This document shows, piece after piece, positions 9,182 to 18,620 of a DNA stretch of 64,000 nucleotides; the stretch's first letter is position 1, and the number at the start of each line of letters is the position of its first letter. Position numbers and translations under genes: made by a program. The notes under the pieces were generated by a model that searched no databases, was not told where the DNA came from, and was given only the letters and a program-made list of their open reading frames with translations. The stretch is from Paenibacillus sp. OV219 (GTDB lineage: Bacteria > Bacillota > Bacilli > Paenibacillales > Paenibacillaceae), in the NCBI RefSeq assembly GCF_900110075.1, contig NZ_FOCJ01000007.1, positions 248,001-312,000 on the forward strand, written 5' to 3'.

Positions 9182-9457
9182 TTGGAAGCAACGAATGTAA
9201 ATTTTAACCAATATTTTGCAACTACCCCTCAACAGGGAGCTCCTGTGATCTCGGTCAAGGATTGGATGATAACGATGCTTCTGCTCGCTATACCATTAGT
9301 GAACATCGTTATGTTGTTCGTATGGGCATTCGGCGGCGGTGCGAATCCGTCCAAGGCTAACTATGCAAAGGCCGGCCTCATCTGGGCATTAATCGGCATT
9401 GTGTTCTATGTTGTTGTTATCGTTCTGATCTTCGGTGCACTGGCGAATATGTCATAA
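9182..9457 (+). CDS. Small two-helix membrane protein
   Basis: 91 residues. Two predicted membrane helices, MITMLLLAIPLVNIVMLFVW and LIWALIGIVFYVVVIVLIF, are separated by a short GGGANPSKANYAKAG loop, after a polar N-terminus (ATNVNFNQYFATTPQQG). TTG start is set by AAGGAG at 9168-9173. Similar small proteins are common in Firmicutes and have no assigned function. It has its own upstream gap of 180 bases, AT-rich and probably holding its promoter, and ends in a strong terminator. Confidence 0.75.
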   Translation: MEATNVNFNQYFATTPQQGAPVISVKDWMITMLLLAIPLVNIVMLFVWAFGGGANPSKANYAKAGLIWALIGIVFYVVVIVLIFGALANMS

Positions 9458-9474
9458 CAGCTATCATAAAGAAA

Positions 9475-9524
9475 GAGGTACATTTCCCTGCATCTTCTCC
9501 GCAGGGAAATGTACCTCTTTTTCG
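9475..9524. terminator. Strong bidirectional terminator
   Basis: AAAGAGGTACATTTCCCTGC pairs with GCAGGGAAATGTACCTCTTT around a 9-base loop, with T runs on the plus strand and the matching A run read as T on the minus strand. It separates two convergent genes. Confidence 0.93.
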
Positions 9525-9533
9525 TAATAAGCA

Positions 9534-10550
9534 TTAAATGCTGCGCTGCATCCCAGCCGCTTCCGCGACAATCTCATACGACCGCAGACGCGTCTCATGG
9601 TCGTAAATCTGTGAAGTGACAATAAGCTCATCTGCCATCGTCTCGTGCAGAATTTCCTGCAGCCGCGCTTCTACGGTGCTCTTGCTGCCGGCGATTGCGT
9701 ACTTGAACTTGGACTGCAGCGCGTCCCGTTCATGCGGCATCCACAGCTCATCCATGTTGTCGATCGGCGGCTTCAGCTTGCCGGGGTGGCCGCGGATGAG
9801 GCTGAGGAATTGCTGCTGCTGCGATGTCGCAAGGTAACGTGCTGCTGCATCCGTGTCGGCGGCGACGATGTTCACGCCGATCATAATATACGGCTTCGCC
9901 AGCGCCTCCGAAGGGCGGAAGGAGCTGCGGTATAGATGGATCGCTGGCATCAAGTACTCCGGCGCAAAATGGCTCGCGAACGAGAATGGCAACCCGAGCT
10001 CGCCGGCCAGCTTCGCGCTGAAACCGCTAGAGCCGAGCAGCCAAATTGGCACGTCGCTGCCTTCTCCCGGCGTTGCCCGCACGGGGCGATGGTCATCCGC
10101 CGGCGGGTGGAAGTAGGCGCGCAGCTCAGCGAGCAGCTCGGGGAATTCCTGCCCGTGCGTCGCGAGATCACGCCGCAGCGCGCGCGCTGTCGTCTGGTCG
10201 GAGCCCGGCGCGCGGCCAAGGCCGAGGTCGATGCGGCCCGGGTACATCGACTCCAAAGTGCCGAACTGCTCGGCGATGACAAGCGGCGCATGGTTCGGTA
10301 GCATTATGCCCCCGGAGCCGACGCGAATACGCTCCGTGCCGCCAGCCACGTAGCCGATGACTACGGAGGTGGCGGAGCTGGCGATGCCCGCCATATTGTG
10401 GTGCTCTGCCAGCCAGTAGCGATTGTAGCCTAACCGCTCGACGTGGCGCGCAAGCTCAAGCGTATTGCGGAATGCATCCGCCGGTGTTGCGCCTTCAATA
10501 ACGGGCGCAAGGTCCAAGACGGAGAGTGGAACGTGTATGGGATCAGTCAT
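9534..10550 (-). CDS. LLM-class (luciferase-like) flavin-dependent oxidoreductase
   Basis: 338 residues, a TIM-barrel FMN-dependent monooxygenase-fold protein of the MsnO8/YvbT-like group. Typical landmarks are LSVLDLAPV at the start, [13 protein letters not shown] near residue 45, [17 protein letters not shown] near 90 and [10 protein letters not shown] near 122. These bind FMN and oxidise small organic molecules; substrate unknown. The start is firm: AGGAGG lies 8 bases before the ATG. It is convergent with the small membrane gene and divergent from the AraC gene at 10765. Confidence 0.9.
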   Translation of the reverse strand: MTDPIHVPLSVLDLAPVIEGATPADAFRNTLELARHVERLGYNRYWLAEHHNMAGIASSATSVVIGYVAGGTERIRVGSGGIMLPNHAPLVIAEQFGTLESMYPGRIDLGLGRAPGSDQTTARALRRDLATHGQEFPELLAELRAYFHPPADDHRPVRATPGEGSDVPIWLLGSSGFSAKLAGELGLPFSFASHFAPEYLMPAIHLYRSSFRPSEALAKPYIMIGVNIVAADTDAAARYLATSQQQQFLSLIRGHPGKLKPPIDNMDELWMPHERDALQSKFKYAIAGSKSTVEARLQEILHETMADELIVTSQIYDHETRLRSYEIVAEAAGMQRSI

Positions 10551-10674
10551 AGGAATTCCTCCTGTAATAGAAGTTTAGTAAGAGACCAGTGCTCCAGTCG
10601 CAGCCAAAGTGTCAAAGAAAATCGAAAGAAGCAGAATGCTGTAATATCGCAATTTTAAACTGGAATTCTATTCC

Positions 10675-10702
10675 TTGACAATCGATTGCACATCTTTAAA
10701 AT
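10675..10702 (+). promoter_or_regulatory. Sigma-A-type promoter for AraC gene
   Basis: TTGACA at 10675-10680 and TAAAAT at 10697-10702 are separated by 16 bases, 62 bases upstream of the AraC start codon. Confidence 0.65.
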
Positions 10703-10764
10703 AGGTTAATAACTGCATGAATCTACCTCACGCCATCTATTCAATATCAGGGAGGACTTGGCAG

Positions 10765-11571
10765 ATGAGCAGTACCATTGAAGACTTACTCATGGACAAA
10801 GCGAGTAGCGCAGATTGCGGTACAATCGTGTACTCGCCGGGCGGACAGTATGGTCCTCGCTATCAGCAGGATCTACAGCTTGTACTGCTTCACACCGGGC
10901 ATCTGAACGTAACGATCGATGATACGAGCCATACGATAACCCCAGGCAATGTCGTGCTGCTAAAGCCAGGGCACCTCGAGTTTTTCGAGTTCGCCCATGA
11001 CCAAGAGACTTGGCATCGCTGGATTAACGTCAGAGTTCCGGAGTTCACCGGGGAGTATGAGGAGCAGCTCAGCGATCTTCCGTTCATCATACCAATCTCG
11101 GCAGAGCTAAACAAGCTGACGGACCTGATGCTAGACATGAAGCCGGGCGCAACCACAGAGAGTCCGCAGATGCGCTGTATCGGGCTTGCCGCGCTCTATC
11201 AATTCTCTCACGAGCATAAGCGAGAGAACCGGGCAACAGGGTTACATGCATCGGTGGCGCAGGCCAAGAACGTTATTCACAATCGGTTCGCGGAGAGTTG
11301 GACCCTGAATGAGCTGGCGGAGCAGGTGAATGTTACTCCGGAGCACCTCATCCGGCTATTCCACACCCATGAGAATACAACTCCGATGAAATACTTATGG
11401 CATTATCGCGTTCGCCAAGCCGCCGAGATGCTGCAAACGACGAGCGATTCCGTTGCGGAAATCACGCTGCGGTGCGGCTTCAAGTCGCCGATTCATTTCT
11501 CCAGATGCTTGAAGCAGCGGACCGGTAAATCACCTACCGAGATTCGGAGAGAATCGTGGCAGCAGAAGTAA
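10765..11571 (+). CDS. AraC-family transcriptional regulator
   Basis: 268 residues: an N-terminal cupin-like sensing domain (about 20-110, with HTGHLNVTIDD and a GNVVLLKPGHLEF strand pair) and a C-terminal double helix-turn-helix (about 165-265) ending in CGFKSPIHFSRCLKQRTGKS, the AraC signature. The start at 10765 is supported by GGAGG 9 bases upstream; a further ATG at 10717 lacks a site. It lies directly before a sugar importer on the same strand and probably regulates it, an inference from position. Confidence 0.88.
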   Translation: MSSTIEDLLMDKASSADCGTIVYSPGGQYGPRYQQDLQLVLLHTGHLNVTIDDTSHTITPGNVVLLKPGHLEFFEFAHDQETWHRWINVRVPEFTGEYEEQLSDLPFIIPISAELNKLTDLMLDMKPGATTESPQMRCIGLAALYQFSHEHKRENRATGLHASVAQAKNVIHNRFAESWTLNELAEQVNVTPEHLIRLFHTHENTTPMKYLWHYRVRQAAEMLQTTSDSVAEITLRCGFKSPIHFSRCLKQRTGKSPTEIRRESWQQK

Positions 11572-11594
11572 ACGACCCCATATATGACTAAACG

Positions 11595-11635
11595 ATACAG
11601 CCTATGCGCAACATGCGCGAGGTTGTATTTTTTTT
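11595..11635 (+). terminator. Terminator after AraC gene
   Basis: ATACAGCCT pairs imperfectly with AGGTTGTAT through an inner CGC/GCG helix, followed by eight T residues. Confidence 0.75.
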
Positions 11636-11791
11636 GTGTGAAATTATGCAAAATTTGACGGATTTGCTCGGATCAATTCTGGTTCATTTTTCGTCAATTG
11701 GGAGGTATTGTCCACCTATCATACAGGTGTTATTCTTCTCTTCGTAAGTATAATGGCGCTTACATAGACGATCAGCTGTGGAGGGGTAGCC

Positions 11792-13123
11792 TTGAAAAAA
11801 GGGATTAGCTTGTTGGTAGCTCTAAGCTTCTTGACTTACTTGGTTGGTTGCAGTACGGATTCAGGCGGCAGCACGGCATCGCAGTCAGACAACAGCAGCT
11901 CAGACTCAGGCAGCAAAAAGACGATTACCCTATGGACGTTCGCTGACACGCACAAGCAGTATTACGATGAAATGAAAGCGAAGTACGAGAAGGATCACCC
12001 AGATGTGAATATCAAGATCGAATTGCTCGAGTATACGGCGCTCTATGATAAATACACCGTGATCGCGCAATCCGGCGGCAAAGGCGCACCGGACTTGATC
12101 GACGTCGAGCAGGGTGCGTTCCCGAGATATATTAAAGGCGATGTGCCTTTCGAGCCGCTAAACAGCTATCTCGAAACAGCGGACCTATCGGATGCGATTC
12201 CGAAGGGGCGTCTCGACCTTTACACAGTGAACAGCAATATCTATGGGATTGAAATTGCGGCCTGCGTATCCGCGCTGTACTACCGGAAGGACCTGTATGA
12301 CGCTGCTGGCGTCGACGTCTCGAAGCTGAAGACGTGGAGCGAGTTCATGGAAGCGTCGAAGCCGCTGCTCGGCAAGGACAAATTCGTACTTAGCGGCTCG
12401 GAGAAGGATCAAGGCTTGTTCGAGCAGCTGCTTCGCCAAGAGGGCGGCGATATCGTAACGACGGACGGCAAGATTGGCTTCGACACGCCGACAGGCATCG
12501 ATGTACTGAAGCGAATTAAGGATTGGAAGGAGCAAGGACTGCTGAGCAAGACTTCTCCGGAAGGTCCGCAGTTCTGGGAAGCGTACACAAAAGGCGAGTT
12601 CGTTGCAGCATTCGGCCCGGACTGGTGGGCAGGTCAGCTTGTTCAGAACTCCCCGGATCTCAGTGGCAAATGGGCTGCGGTACCGATGCCGCTGGGCGGA
12701 CCTAGCTCCGTTCCGACTTCGGTTAACGGCGGCACGGGCCTTGCGCTCAGCAAGTTCAGCGCCAATAAAGACGCGGCTTGGGATTTCTTAAAGTATACGC
12801 ATCTGGATACGGATAATATCGTTGACAGCTTCCACATCATCAACCTGTTCCCGGCGCTGACAAGCGCAACGAAGTCAGCAGACCTGCACAAGGAGAGCCC
12901 GACGACGAAGTACTTCGGCGGTCAGGACATTGCACAGCTGTACGCGGATCTAGGTACGCAAGCACCGAGCCAAAACCAAGCTTGGTGGCGTTCACTGGTC
13001 GGCAAAGCATGGGATAAATTCGAACCGGATTATCAGAATGGCAAAATGACGCCAGAGGAGTTCCTCGGCAAAGTAGATAAAGAGCTGCAAAGCCTCATTG
13101 ACGCGGAACAAGCCAGAAAGTAA
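11792..13123 (+). CDS. Sugar ABC importer, lipoprotein substrate-binding protein
   Basis: 443-residue family 1 extracellular solute-binding protein. It has a lipoprotein signal peptide with lipobox LVGC near residue 20 and a Ser/Gly/Asp-rich tether, then the binding-protein fold (TITLWTFADTH, GAPDLIDVEQG, AAFGPDWWAG). It captures oligosaccharides outside the membrane for the two permeases that follow at once. TTG start with GGAGGGG 8 bases upstream. No ATPase is encoded nearby, so a shared MsmX-type ATPase encoded elsewhere probably drives it. A TATAAT at 11749 may be its -10 element, but no good -35 was seen. Confidence 0.93.
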   Translation: MKKGISLLVALSFLTYLVGCSTDSGGSTASQSDNSSSDSGSKKTITLWTFADTHKQYYDEMKAKYEKDHPDVNIKIELLEYTALYDKYTVIAQSGGKGAPDLIDVEQGAFPRYIKGDVPFEPLNSYLETADLSDAIPKGRLDLYTVNSNIYGIEIAACVSALYYRKDLYDAAGVDVSKLKTWSEFMEASKPLLGKDKFVLSGSEKDQGLFEQLLRQEGGDIVTTDGKIGFDTPTGIDVLKRIKDWKEQGLLSKTSPEGPQFWEAYTKGEFVAAFGPDWWAGQLVQNSPDLSGKWAAVPMPLGGPSSVPTSVNGGTGLALSKFSANKDAAWDFLKYTHLDTDNIVDSFHIINLFPALTSATKSADLHKESPTTKYFGGQDIAQLYADLGTQAPSQNQAWWRSLVGKAWDKFEPDYQNGKMTPEEFLGKVDKELQSLIDAEQARK

Positions 13124-13135
13124 AGGGGAGCCCAT

Positions 13136-14023
13136 ATGAACTCTCACGCCTCAGCTCGCTGGAAACTGGCGCCGCTGCTCTTCATTAGTCCGTTCTTTAT
13201 CGCTTACGCCGTCTTCGGGTTGTATCCGATTCTGTACGGATTTTGGCTGAGCTTAATGAAAGGGACGGATACGTATACTTTCGCAGGCTTCTCGAATTAC
13301 ATGTTCGTGCTGAAGGATGGATTCTTCTGGAAGGCGATGTGGAACGGCACGAAGCTTGCGCTCGGCAGCCTGCTTCTCATCCTTCCAGTTGCACTCGGCG
13401 CAGCGCTGCTGCTCAATCGTCCGTACATTGCGAAGAAGAAGGGGATGTTCGCCACCTTCTTCTTCACACCGAACATTACATCGGCGGTCGCTGTCGGCAT
13501 CATCTTCAAGCTGCTGCTGGACCGGGACAGCGGCGTACTCAACAGCCTTCTCGACCTCATTGGCATATCGCCGATCGGCTGGTTGAAGGATGCGGCGTGG
13601 ACGATTCCAGCACTCATCATTCTGTGCGCATGGAAGTACCTCGGCGTCAACATTCTGTTCTTCCTCGCGGGCTTGCAGAATGTACCGAATGAGCTGATCG
13701 AGGCTGCGAAGATTGACGGCGCTTCTCCTGCCCAGCGACTGTGGCATGTGACGATGCCGCTGCTTCGTCCGATTATGACTTTCATTGTGTTCCAATGTTT
13801 GCTTGGCTCCTACGGCATGTTCAGTGAGGCGTTCATTCTCGCAGGCAGCGGCTTCGGACCCGAGAACTCGCTGGTCTTTCCGACCTCCTACCTATATGAT
13901 GAAGCCTTCCGGCGTCAAGATTTCACGTATTCATCAGCGCTCGGTTATGTATTCACGCTTATGATGCTCCTCATCGGCTTCATTCAGCTGAAGATGTTCA
14001 ATCTTAAAAACCAGGATGAGTAG
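13136..14023 (+). CDS. Sugar ABC importer permease (UgpA/LacF-like)
   Basis: 295 residues with six membrane helices. Carries the EAA loop that docks the ATPase, EAAKIDGASPAQRLWHVTMP, near residue 190. Begins MNSHASARWKLAPLLFISPF after AAAGGGGAG. It starts 12 bases after the binding-protein gene and is followed 12 bases later by the second permease, so the three form one import operon. Substrate is probably an oligosaccharide but cannot be named. Confidence 0.94.
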   Translation: MNSHASARWKLAPLLFISPFFIAYAVFGLYPILYGFWLSLMKGTDTYTFAGFSNYMFVLKDGFFWKAMWNGTKLALGSLLLILPVALGAALLLNRPYIAKKKGMFATFFFTPNITSAVAVGIIFKLLLDRDSGVLNSLLDLIGISPIGWLKDAAWTIPALIILCAWKYLGVNILFFLAGLQNVPNELIEAAKIDGASPAQRLWHVTMPLLRPIMTFIVFQCLLGSYGMFSEAFILAGSGFGPENSLVFPTSYLYDEAFRRQDFTYSSALGYVFTLMMLLIGFIQLKMFNLKNQDE

Positions 14024-14035
14024 GAGGGGAGAGCG

Positions 14036-14920
14036 ATGGAGAAATCAGCTTTAGCGGTCGGCAATCAGGTTGTTGTTTCGCAAGCGTCAACACCAATCTG
14101 GCGTGGAACTGGCCGTATCGTCGTGTATCTAGTCCTTATTCTCATGAGCCTCTTATTCCTGGCCCCCTTCCTGTTTATGATTGGAACGGCTTTTAAGCGA
14201 TACGAGGACATTGTAGGAGATCCGCTCAATCCATTGCCGCTTCATCCATCACTTGCGAACTTCAGCCATTTGTTCGACAAGCTGCCGTTCTTCGCGATGC
14301 TGGGCAACAGCTTAATTATCGCGGTCTCGCTGACGGCGCTGGCGATTATATTTAACGCGCTGGTGGCGTACGGGTTCTCGCGGTATGATTTTAAATTCAA
14401 GCACGGACTGTTCGTCTGCATGCTGGCAACGATGATGATTCCAGGGCAAATTACACTCGTTCCGTCGTTCGTCATGTTCCGCTCCTTCGGCATGCTGGAC
14501 ACCTTCTGGCCACTCATTCTTCCCGGAGCTGTCGGCGCCTTCGGCGTGTTCCTCATCAGGCAGGTAATGGTCGCCATTCCGAAGGAAATCTACGACAGCG
14601 CGAAGATCGACGGCTGCTCGGAGCTCGGGACCTTCTTCCGGATCGCCCTTCCGCTTAGTGGCAGTGCTGTCGGCATCGTCGGACTGCTGACCTTCATGGG
14701 AGCCTGGAATGATTACTTGGGACCACTCATTTACTTAAGCTCCGGCTCGAAAATGACGCTGGCGGTCGGCCTGACGACGATGGTGAATCCTTACAAGATT
14801 GATTATGCTTCGCCAATTACAGGCGCACTGCTTATGTCAGTTCCCGTGCTCGTATTGCTTAGTATTATCGGGCACAAATATTTCGTGGACGGATTGACGG
14901 CAGGCTCGATTAAAGGGTAA
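14036..14920 (+). CDS. Sugar ABC importer permease (UgpE/LacG-like)
   Basis: 294 residues, six membrane helices, with the EAA-type loop DSAKIDGCSELGTFFRIALP near residue 190 and the C-terminal helix followed by HKYFVDGLTAGSIKG, a hallmark of MalG-type permeases. AGGAGGGGAG precedes the ATG. It is the partner of the permease at 13136. Confidence 0.94.
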   Translation: MEKSALAVGNQVVVSQASTPIWRGTGRIVVYLVLILMSLLFLAPFLFMIGTAFKRYEDIVGDPLNPLPLHPSLANFSHLFDKLPFFAMLGNSLIIAVSLTALAIIFNALVAYGFSRYDFKFKHGLFVCMLATMMIPGQITLVPSFVMFRSFGMLDTFWPLILPGAVGAFGVFLIRQVMVAIPKEIYDSAKIDGCSELGTFFRIALPLSGSAVGIVGLLTFMGAWNDYLGPLIYLSSGSKMTLAVGLTTMVNPYKIDYASPITGALLMSVPVLVLLSIIGHKYFVDGLTAGSIKG

Positions 14921-14953
14921 CGGGAATAAAGGGTAACAAAGGTATCGCAAATA

Positions 14954-15000
14954 AAGGAGACGCCAAGGGGCTGAACACCCCGACAAGCGCCTCCTTTTTC
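14954..15000 (+). terminator. Terminator after importer operon
   Basis: AAAGGAGACGCC pairs with GCGCCTCCTTT and an inner GGGG/CCCC helix, ending in a T run. It separates the importer from the sensor kinase. Confidence 0.75.
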
Positions 15001-15089
15001 CATTTCCTTGCCTGTATTTCACTCACTAATAATGCTATATTTGGAGAAAGTTACACGCAGAAATAATAGCGCCGGGGGGTGTCAACAAG

Positions 15090-16868
15090 CTGACTATCCT
15101 TAAACGTCTCGCGTCCCTTTCGATTCTGCCGAAGCTTGTCCTCACTTTCCTGGTTACCCTCACCCCACTGTACATCATCAGCTGGAAGATGAACGAGACC
15201 GGCTCCTCCCATGTCCAGAAAGAAATTACCGATTCGCTTGTCTCCCGCTCATCGCTCTATATGAATATGCTTGAGTTCGACCTCGACAGCGTCATCCGCC
15301 AGCTGCAGGAATACGTCAATGACGATGACTTGTTAAAGCTGACAAGCTCCTCTGAAGTGATGACCGAGATTGAGAAGATGCAGTCGCAGCTGCGCCTCAA
15401 GAGCCGGCTTGACTTGCTCAAACGTTCCAGTAAATTCGTGGAAAATGCAATCGCGTTCATCCCGGAGATGCATCGGACGATATCCGCCAATGCCAATGCA
15501 ATCGGCAGCTTTGACGAGGAGCAGTTTGAGGCTTTGACGAAATCGACGAATCGGTTCGAGTCTCCTTTTCTACTGTGGAGGGATCGCATCTTCATTAGCA
15601 TTCCGTATCCCGATCCCGCCGTCGCAAGCCGGCAAAGGCCCGTCTTCCTGCTAGCCGTTGAAATCTCTCGGCAAGAGCTCGGTATGATGCTGCAGGAGTT
15701 CACGAATGAAGGCGGACAAACAGTGCTGGTCGGCAATAAGCAGCCTTTTATCATTCGTGCTGGGACTGGCGAGGTCAATGAAGAGCTTATTGGTGATTTC
15801 CAGAGAGCGGGCACGGAGGCTGAGGAGTCGAAGGGCCTACGCTCGGTGACGTGGAATGACAAGTCCTACCTTGTCGTTACGAAGCATTCCTCCAGGCTCG
15901 ATATGTCCCTGCTTATGTATGTGCCGGAAAGTAAAGTGAACGCCTCCCTGCAAGTGTACCGGTTCTGGTTCTACGTCTTATCCGCCATGTCAGTCTTCCT
16001 CGTGCTCTTGTTCTCCTACAGCATCTATCTCATCATTCATCAACCGCTCAAACGGCTTGTCCGCTCCTTCAGACGCATTGAACAAGGGCAATTCAATCTC
16101 GAAGTAAGCTATCCCCTTGCCGACGAATTCGGCTACTTATATGGGCAGTTCAACGGTATGGTCAAGCGGCTCGACGTGCTTGTTCACGAAGTGTACGAGC
16201 AGCAGTATCTCGCCCGGCTGGCGGAGCTGCGACATTTGCAGTCGCAAATTAATCCGCATTTTCTATATAACAGCTATTTCATTCTGTACCGGATGGCGCA
16301 GCAGCGAGATCACGACAATGTTATTTATTTCACGAAGCATCTGGGCGAATACTTCCAATACATCACCCGCGACGGCTCGGATGAAGTGCCGCTTGCAAGC
16401 GAAATTCATCATGCCCGCACCTATGCGGAAATTCAATCGATCCGGTTCGCGGAGCGGATTATGGTCGAGTTCGATGAAGTGCCGGAGGAGCTGCACAGCT
16501 TTCCAGTACCGCGATTGATCGTGCAGCCGATAATTGAGAATGCCTACAACCACGGTCTCGAGAATAAAAGAAAAGGCGGGCTCATCACCGTCAGCTTCCA
16601 GGACAAGCAAGGTACCACCCAGATTACCATAACCGACAACGGCGGCAATATGGATGAAGAGAAGCTGCGCGAGCTGCAAGCGAGCCTCCTAGATAAAGGT
16701 CCTTCCACCGAGCATACAGGGCTGCTTAATGTGCATAGGCGAATCATTATCAAATATGGCGGAGGCGGGCTCACGCTCGGCATTGGCGAAGAGCGTGGTC
16801 TTACGGTGACGATATCGATACCGAGAGAAACGAGGAACGAACATGAATCGCTTGCTCATAGTGGATGA
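15090..16868 (+). CDS. YesM-like sensor histidine kinase
   Basis: About 592 residues if started at CTG 15090. A first membrane helix (KLVLTFLVTLTPLYII) lies upstream of the first ATG (15189), so that ATG would remove half of it. The frame is open to 15090, where GGGGGGT lies 9 bases upstream of a CTG; a rare CTG start is inferred. Then come an extracellular sensor region, a second helix near 293-316, HAMP, the phospho-acceptor motif QINPHFLYN, an N box IVQPIIENAYNHG and a G box TDNGG. This is the class that senses extracellular sugars and partners with YesN regulators. It overlaps the response-regulator gene by 26 bases. Confidence 0.9.
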   Translation: MTILKRLASLSILPKLVLTFLVTLTPLYIISWKMNETGSSHVQKEITDSLVSRSSLYMNMLEFDLDSVIRQLQEYVNDDDLLKLTSSSEVMTEIEKMQSQLRLKSRLDLLKRSSKFVENAIAFIPEMHRTISANANAIGSFDEEQFEALTKSTNRFESPFLLWRDRIFISIPYPDPAVASRQRPVFLLAVEISRQELGMMLQEFTNEGGQTVLVGNKQPFIIRAGTGEVNEELIGDFQRAGTEAEESKGLRSVTWNDKSYLVVTKHSSRLDMSLLMYVPESKVNASLQVYRFWFYVLSAMSVFLVLLFSYSIYLIIHQPLKRLVRSFRRIEQGQFNLEVSYPLADEFGYLYGQFNGMVKRLDVLVHEVYEQQYLARLAELRHLQSQINPHFLYNSYFILYRMAQQRDHDNVIYFTKHLGEYFQYITRDGSDEVPLASEIHHARTYAEIQSIRFAERIMVEFDEVPEELHSFPVPRLIVQPIIENAYNHGLENKRKGGLITVSFQDKQGTTQITITDNGGNMDEEKLRELQASLLDKGPSTEHTGLLNVHRRIIIKYGGGGLTLGIGEERGLTVTISIPRETRNEHESLAHSG

Positions 16869-18474
16869 CGAGAAGTTTACTGTCGACGGATTGTACGAAA
16901 TGATCGAGGATACGCCAGGGCTGGAGCTTGATCTGTACCGGGCATATTCCCCAGAGGAAGCGCTTGAGTGGCTGTCGCGGACGAAGATCGATATTGTGCT
17001 GAGCGACGTGCGAATGCCCGGCATGACGGGGCTTGAGCTGCAGCAGCGCATCGTGGCGCAATGGCCAAGATGCAAGATCATCTTCCTCACCGGCATTCAT
17101 AATCTCGAGACGGCGCAGCTGGCTGTCCGTTCGGGCTCGATTGACTATATTCTGAAGACCGAAGGCGATGAAGCCATTATTCGCAGTATTCGAAAAGCGA
17201 TCGACAGCCTCGAGGAGGAGTCTCAGAGCAGCCAGTTCATGCTGCAAGCGAAGGAGCGGATGAGCAGAGCGCTGCCGCTGCTTCACCGGGACTTCGTTAT
17301 GTCGCTGCTTGAACTGCAGCCGGCCTTAGCCACAGCAGCGAAGCTGCAGGAGCTGCAGATTCCGCTGAGCAGCGAGCTGCCGGTCATCCCGCTTATCGGG
17401 CGGATCGACCAGTGGCGAGATGCAGGCTATCAGGATCAATCTCTATTACTCTATGCGGTGCAGAATATCGCATCCGAGTACTACGCATCCCAATCTTTCT
17501 TCACAGTAAGCCTCGACATGCATCACTTCATCTGCTTGATTCAGCCGGGCCCGGAGGCCGTGGCTGCATCTACATCTACTTCATCAATGTGGCGCGACAC
17601 CGTCAGCTTCGTGCAGGGCACGATGCCCTCGATTCAGCAGACCTGCGAGAAGCTGCTGAAGCTGCCGGTCTCGCTTATTTGCGGTGCGGGAGCCGCCGCG
17701 TGGCAGCAGCTGCCGCGCGTATATGGGCAAATGCGCAAGCAGCTGCTTGTCGGACTCGGCTCCCGGGACCGGATGCTGCTCATTCAGGATCAGCAGCTCG
17801 AAGAGTTGGAGGCGCTCGAGCCGCAGCCTGCTCTCCCGCCGCTAAGGACAATAACGGCACAGCTGGAGCGGCTGATTGAAAATGGCGACCTTGCGGAATT
17901 CGCCGCAGTGGTCAAGCAGTATGCAGCATTGCCGACTCAGTATGCGGACTACGCGCTGGTGTACTATACGGTCGCGAGCGTGTTGCTCAGCCAGCTGATG
18001 CAAGGCAAGGCGCGCGAGGATGAAGCCGTGACGGCTATCGACATTGACGCGCTGATGAATCTTGCCGCACACAAGTCGCGGGATGCGGCGCTTCATTATT
18101 TGCTCAGCGCAGCCGGGGCTGTCTACGAGCGGCGTAGCACCATGCAATCCGAGCGGACGAATCAGCTGATCTGCAAGCTGCATCAGTACATCCGCAGCAA
18201 TCTTGGCGGCGACTTGTCGCTTACGCGTCTCTCTGAGGTCGTTTACTTGAATCCAGCCTACTTGTCCGTCTTGTACAAGCAGCAGACGGGCCGTAATTTA
18301 TCCGACTATATCGCGGAGCTGCGCCTCGATAAGGCGAAGGAGCTGCTGCTTGCCACACCGTTCAAAATCCACGAAATTGCTGATAAGATCGGCTTCGAGA
18401 CATCGGGTTATTTTACAAGATTCTTCAAGAAGAGGCTGCAGATGACACCTCAGGAGTACCGGGCGAAGGAATAA
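16843..18474 (+). CDS. YesN-like response regulator (REC + AraC HTH)
   Basis: 543 residues. The receiver domain (1-125) shows the acidic pair IVDDEK, the phosphorylated Asp in VLSDVRMPGM near residue 55 and the conserved Lys in ILKTEGDE. A long middle region of unknown fold follows, then a C-terminal AraC double helix-turn-helix (about 445-543) ending IGFETSGYFTRFFKKRLQMT. It acts with the overlapping sensor kinase, most likely controlling the two flanking importers and the glycosidase, as is usual for this arrangement. Confidence 0.93.
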   Translation: MNRLLIVDDEKFTVDGLYEMIEDTPGLELDLYRAYSPEEALEWLSRTKIDIVLSDVRMPGMTGLELQQRIVAQWPRCKIIFLTGIHNLETAQLAVRSGSIDYILKTEGDEAIIRSIRKAIDSLEEESQSSQFMLQAKERMSRALPLLHRDFVMSLLELQPALATAAKLQELQIPLSSELPVIPLIGRIDQWRDAGYQDQSLLLYAVQNIASEYYASQSFFTVSLDMHHFICLIQPGPEAVAASTSTSSMWRDTVSFVQGTMPSIQQTCEKLLKLPVSLICGAGAAAWQQLPRVYGQMRKQLLVGLGSRDRMLLIQDQQLEELEALEPQPALPPLRTITAQLERLIENGDLAEFAAVVKQYAALPTQYADYALVYYTVASVLLSQLMQGKAREDEAVTAIDIDALMNLAAHKSRDAALHYLLSAAGAVYERRSTMQSERTNQLICKLHQYIRSNLGGDLSLTRLSEVVYLNPAYLSVLYKQQTGRNLSDYIAELRLDKAKELLLATPFKIHEIADKIGFETSGYFTRFFKKRLQMTPQEYRAKE

Positions 18475-18620
18475 CCTGCAAGGATGGCTTCCACCGAACT
18501 TCCTTTTACAATTCCTATACAAGAGACAACGAATCTATAGATTGTTCCATAGAGGGCAGCGAATGCGCCATCTTATACTAAGAGGGAAGGAAGCTTGCAA
18601 AATAAAAGGGAGGTTACAGG

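Noticed and set aside
11726..11754. Full promoter for the first sugar importer
   Set aside because: TATAAT at 11749 is good, but no -35 element with normal spacing was found, and the cre-like TGTAAGCGCCA on the minus strand just after it has too many mismatches to claim.
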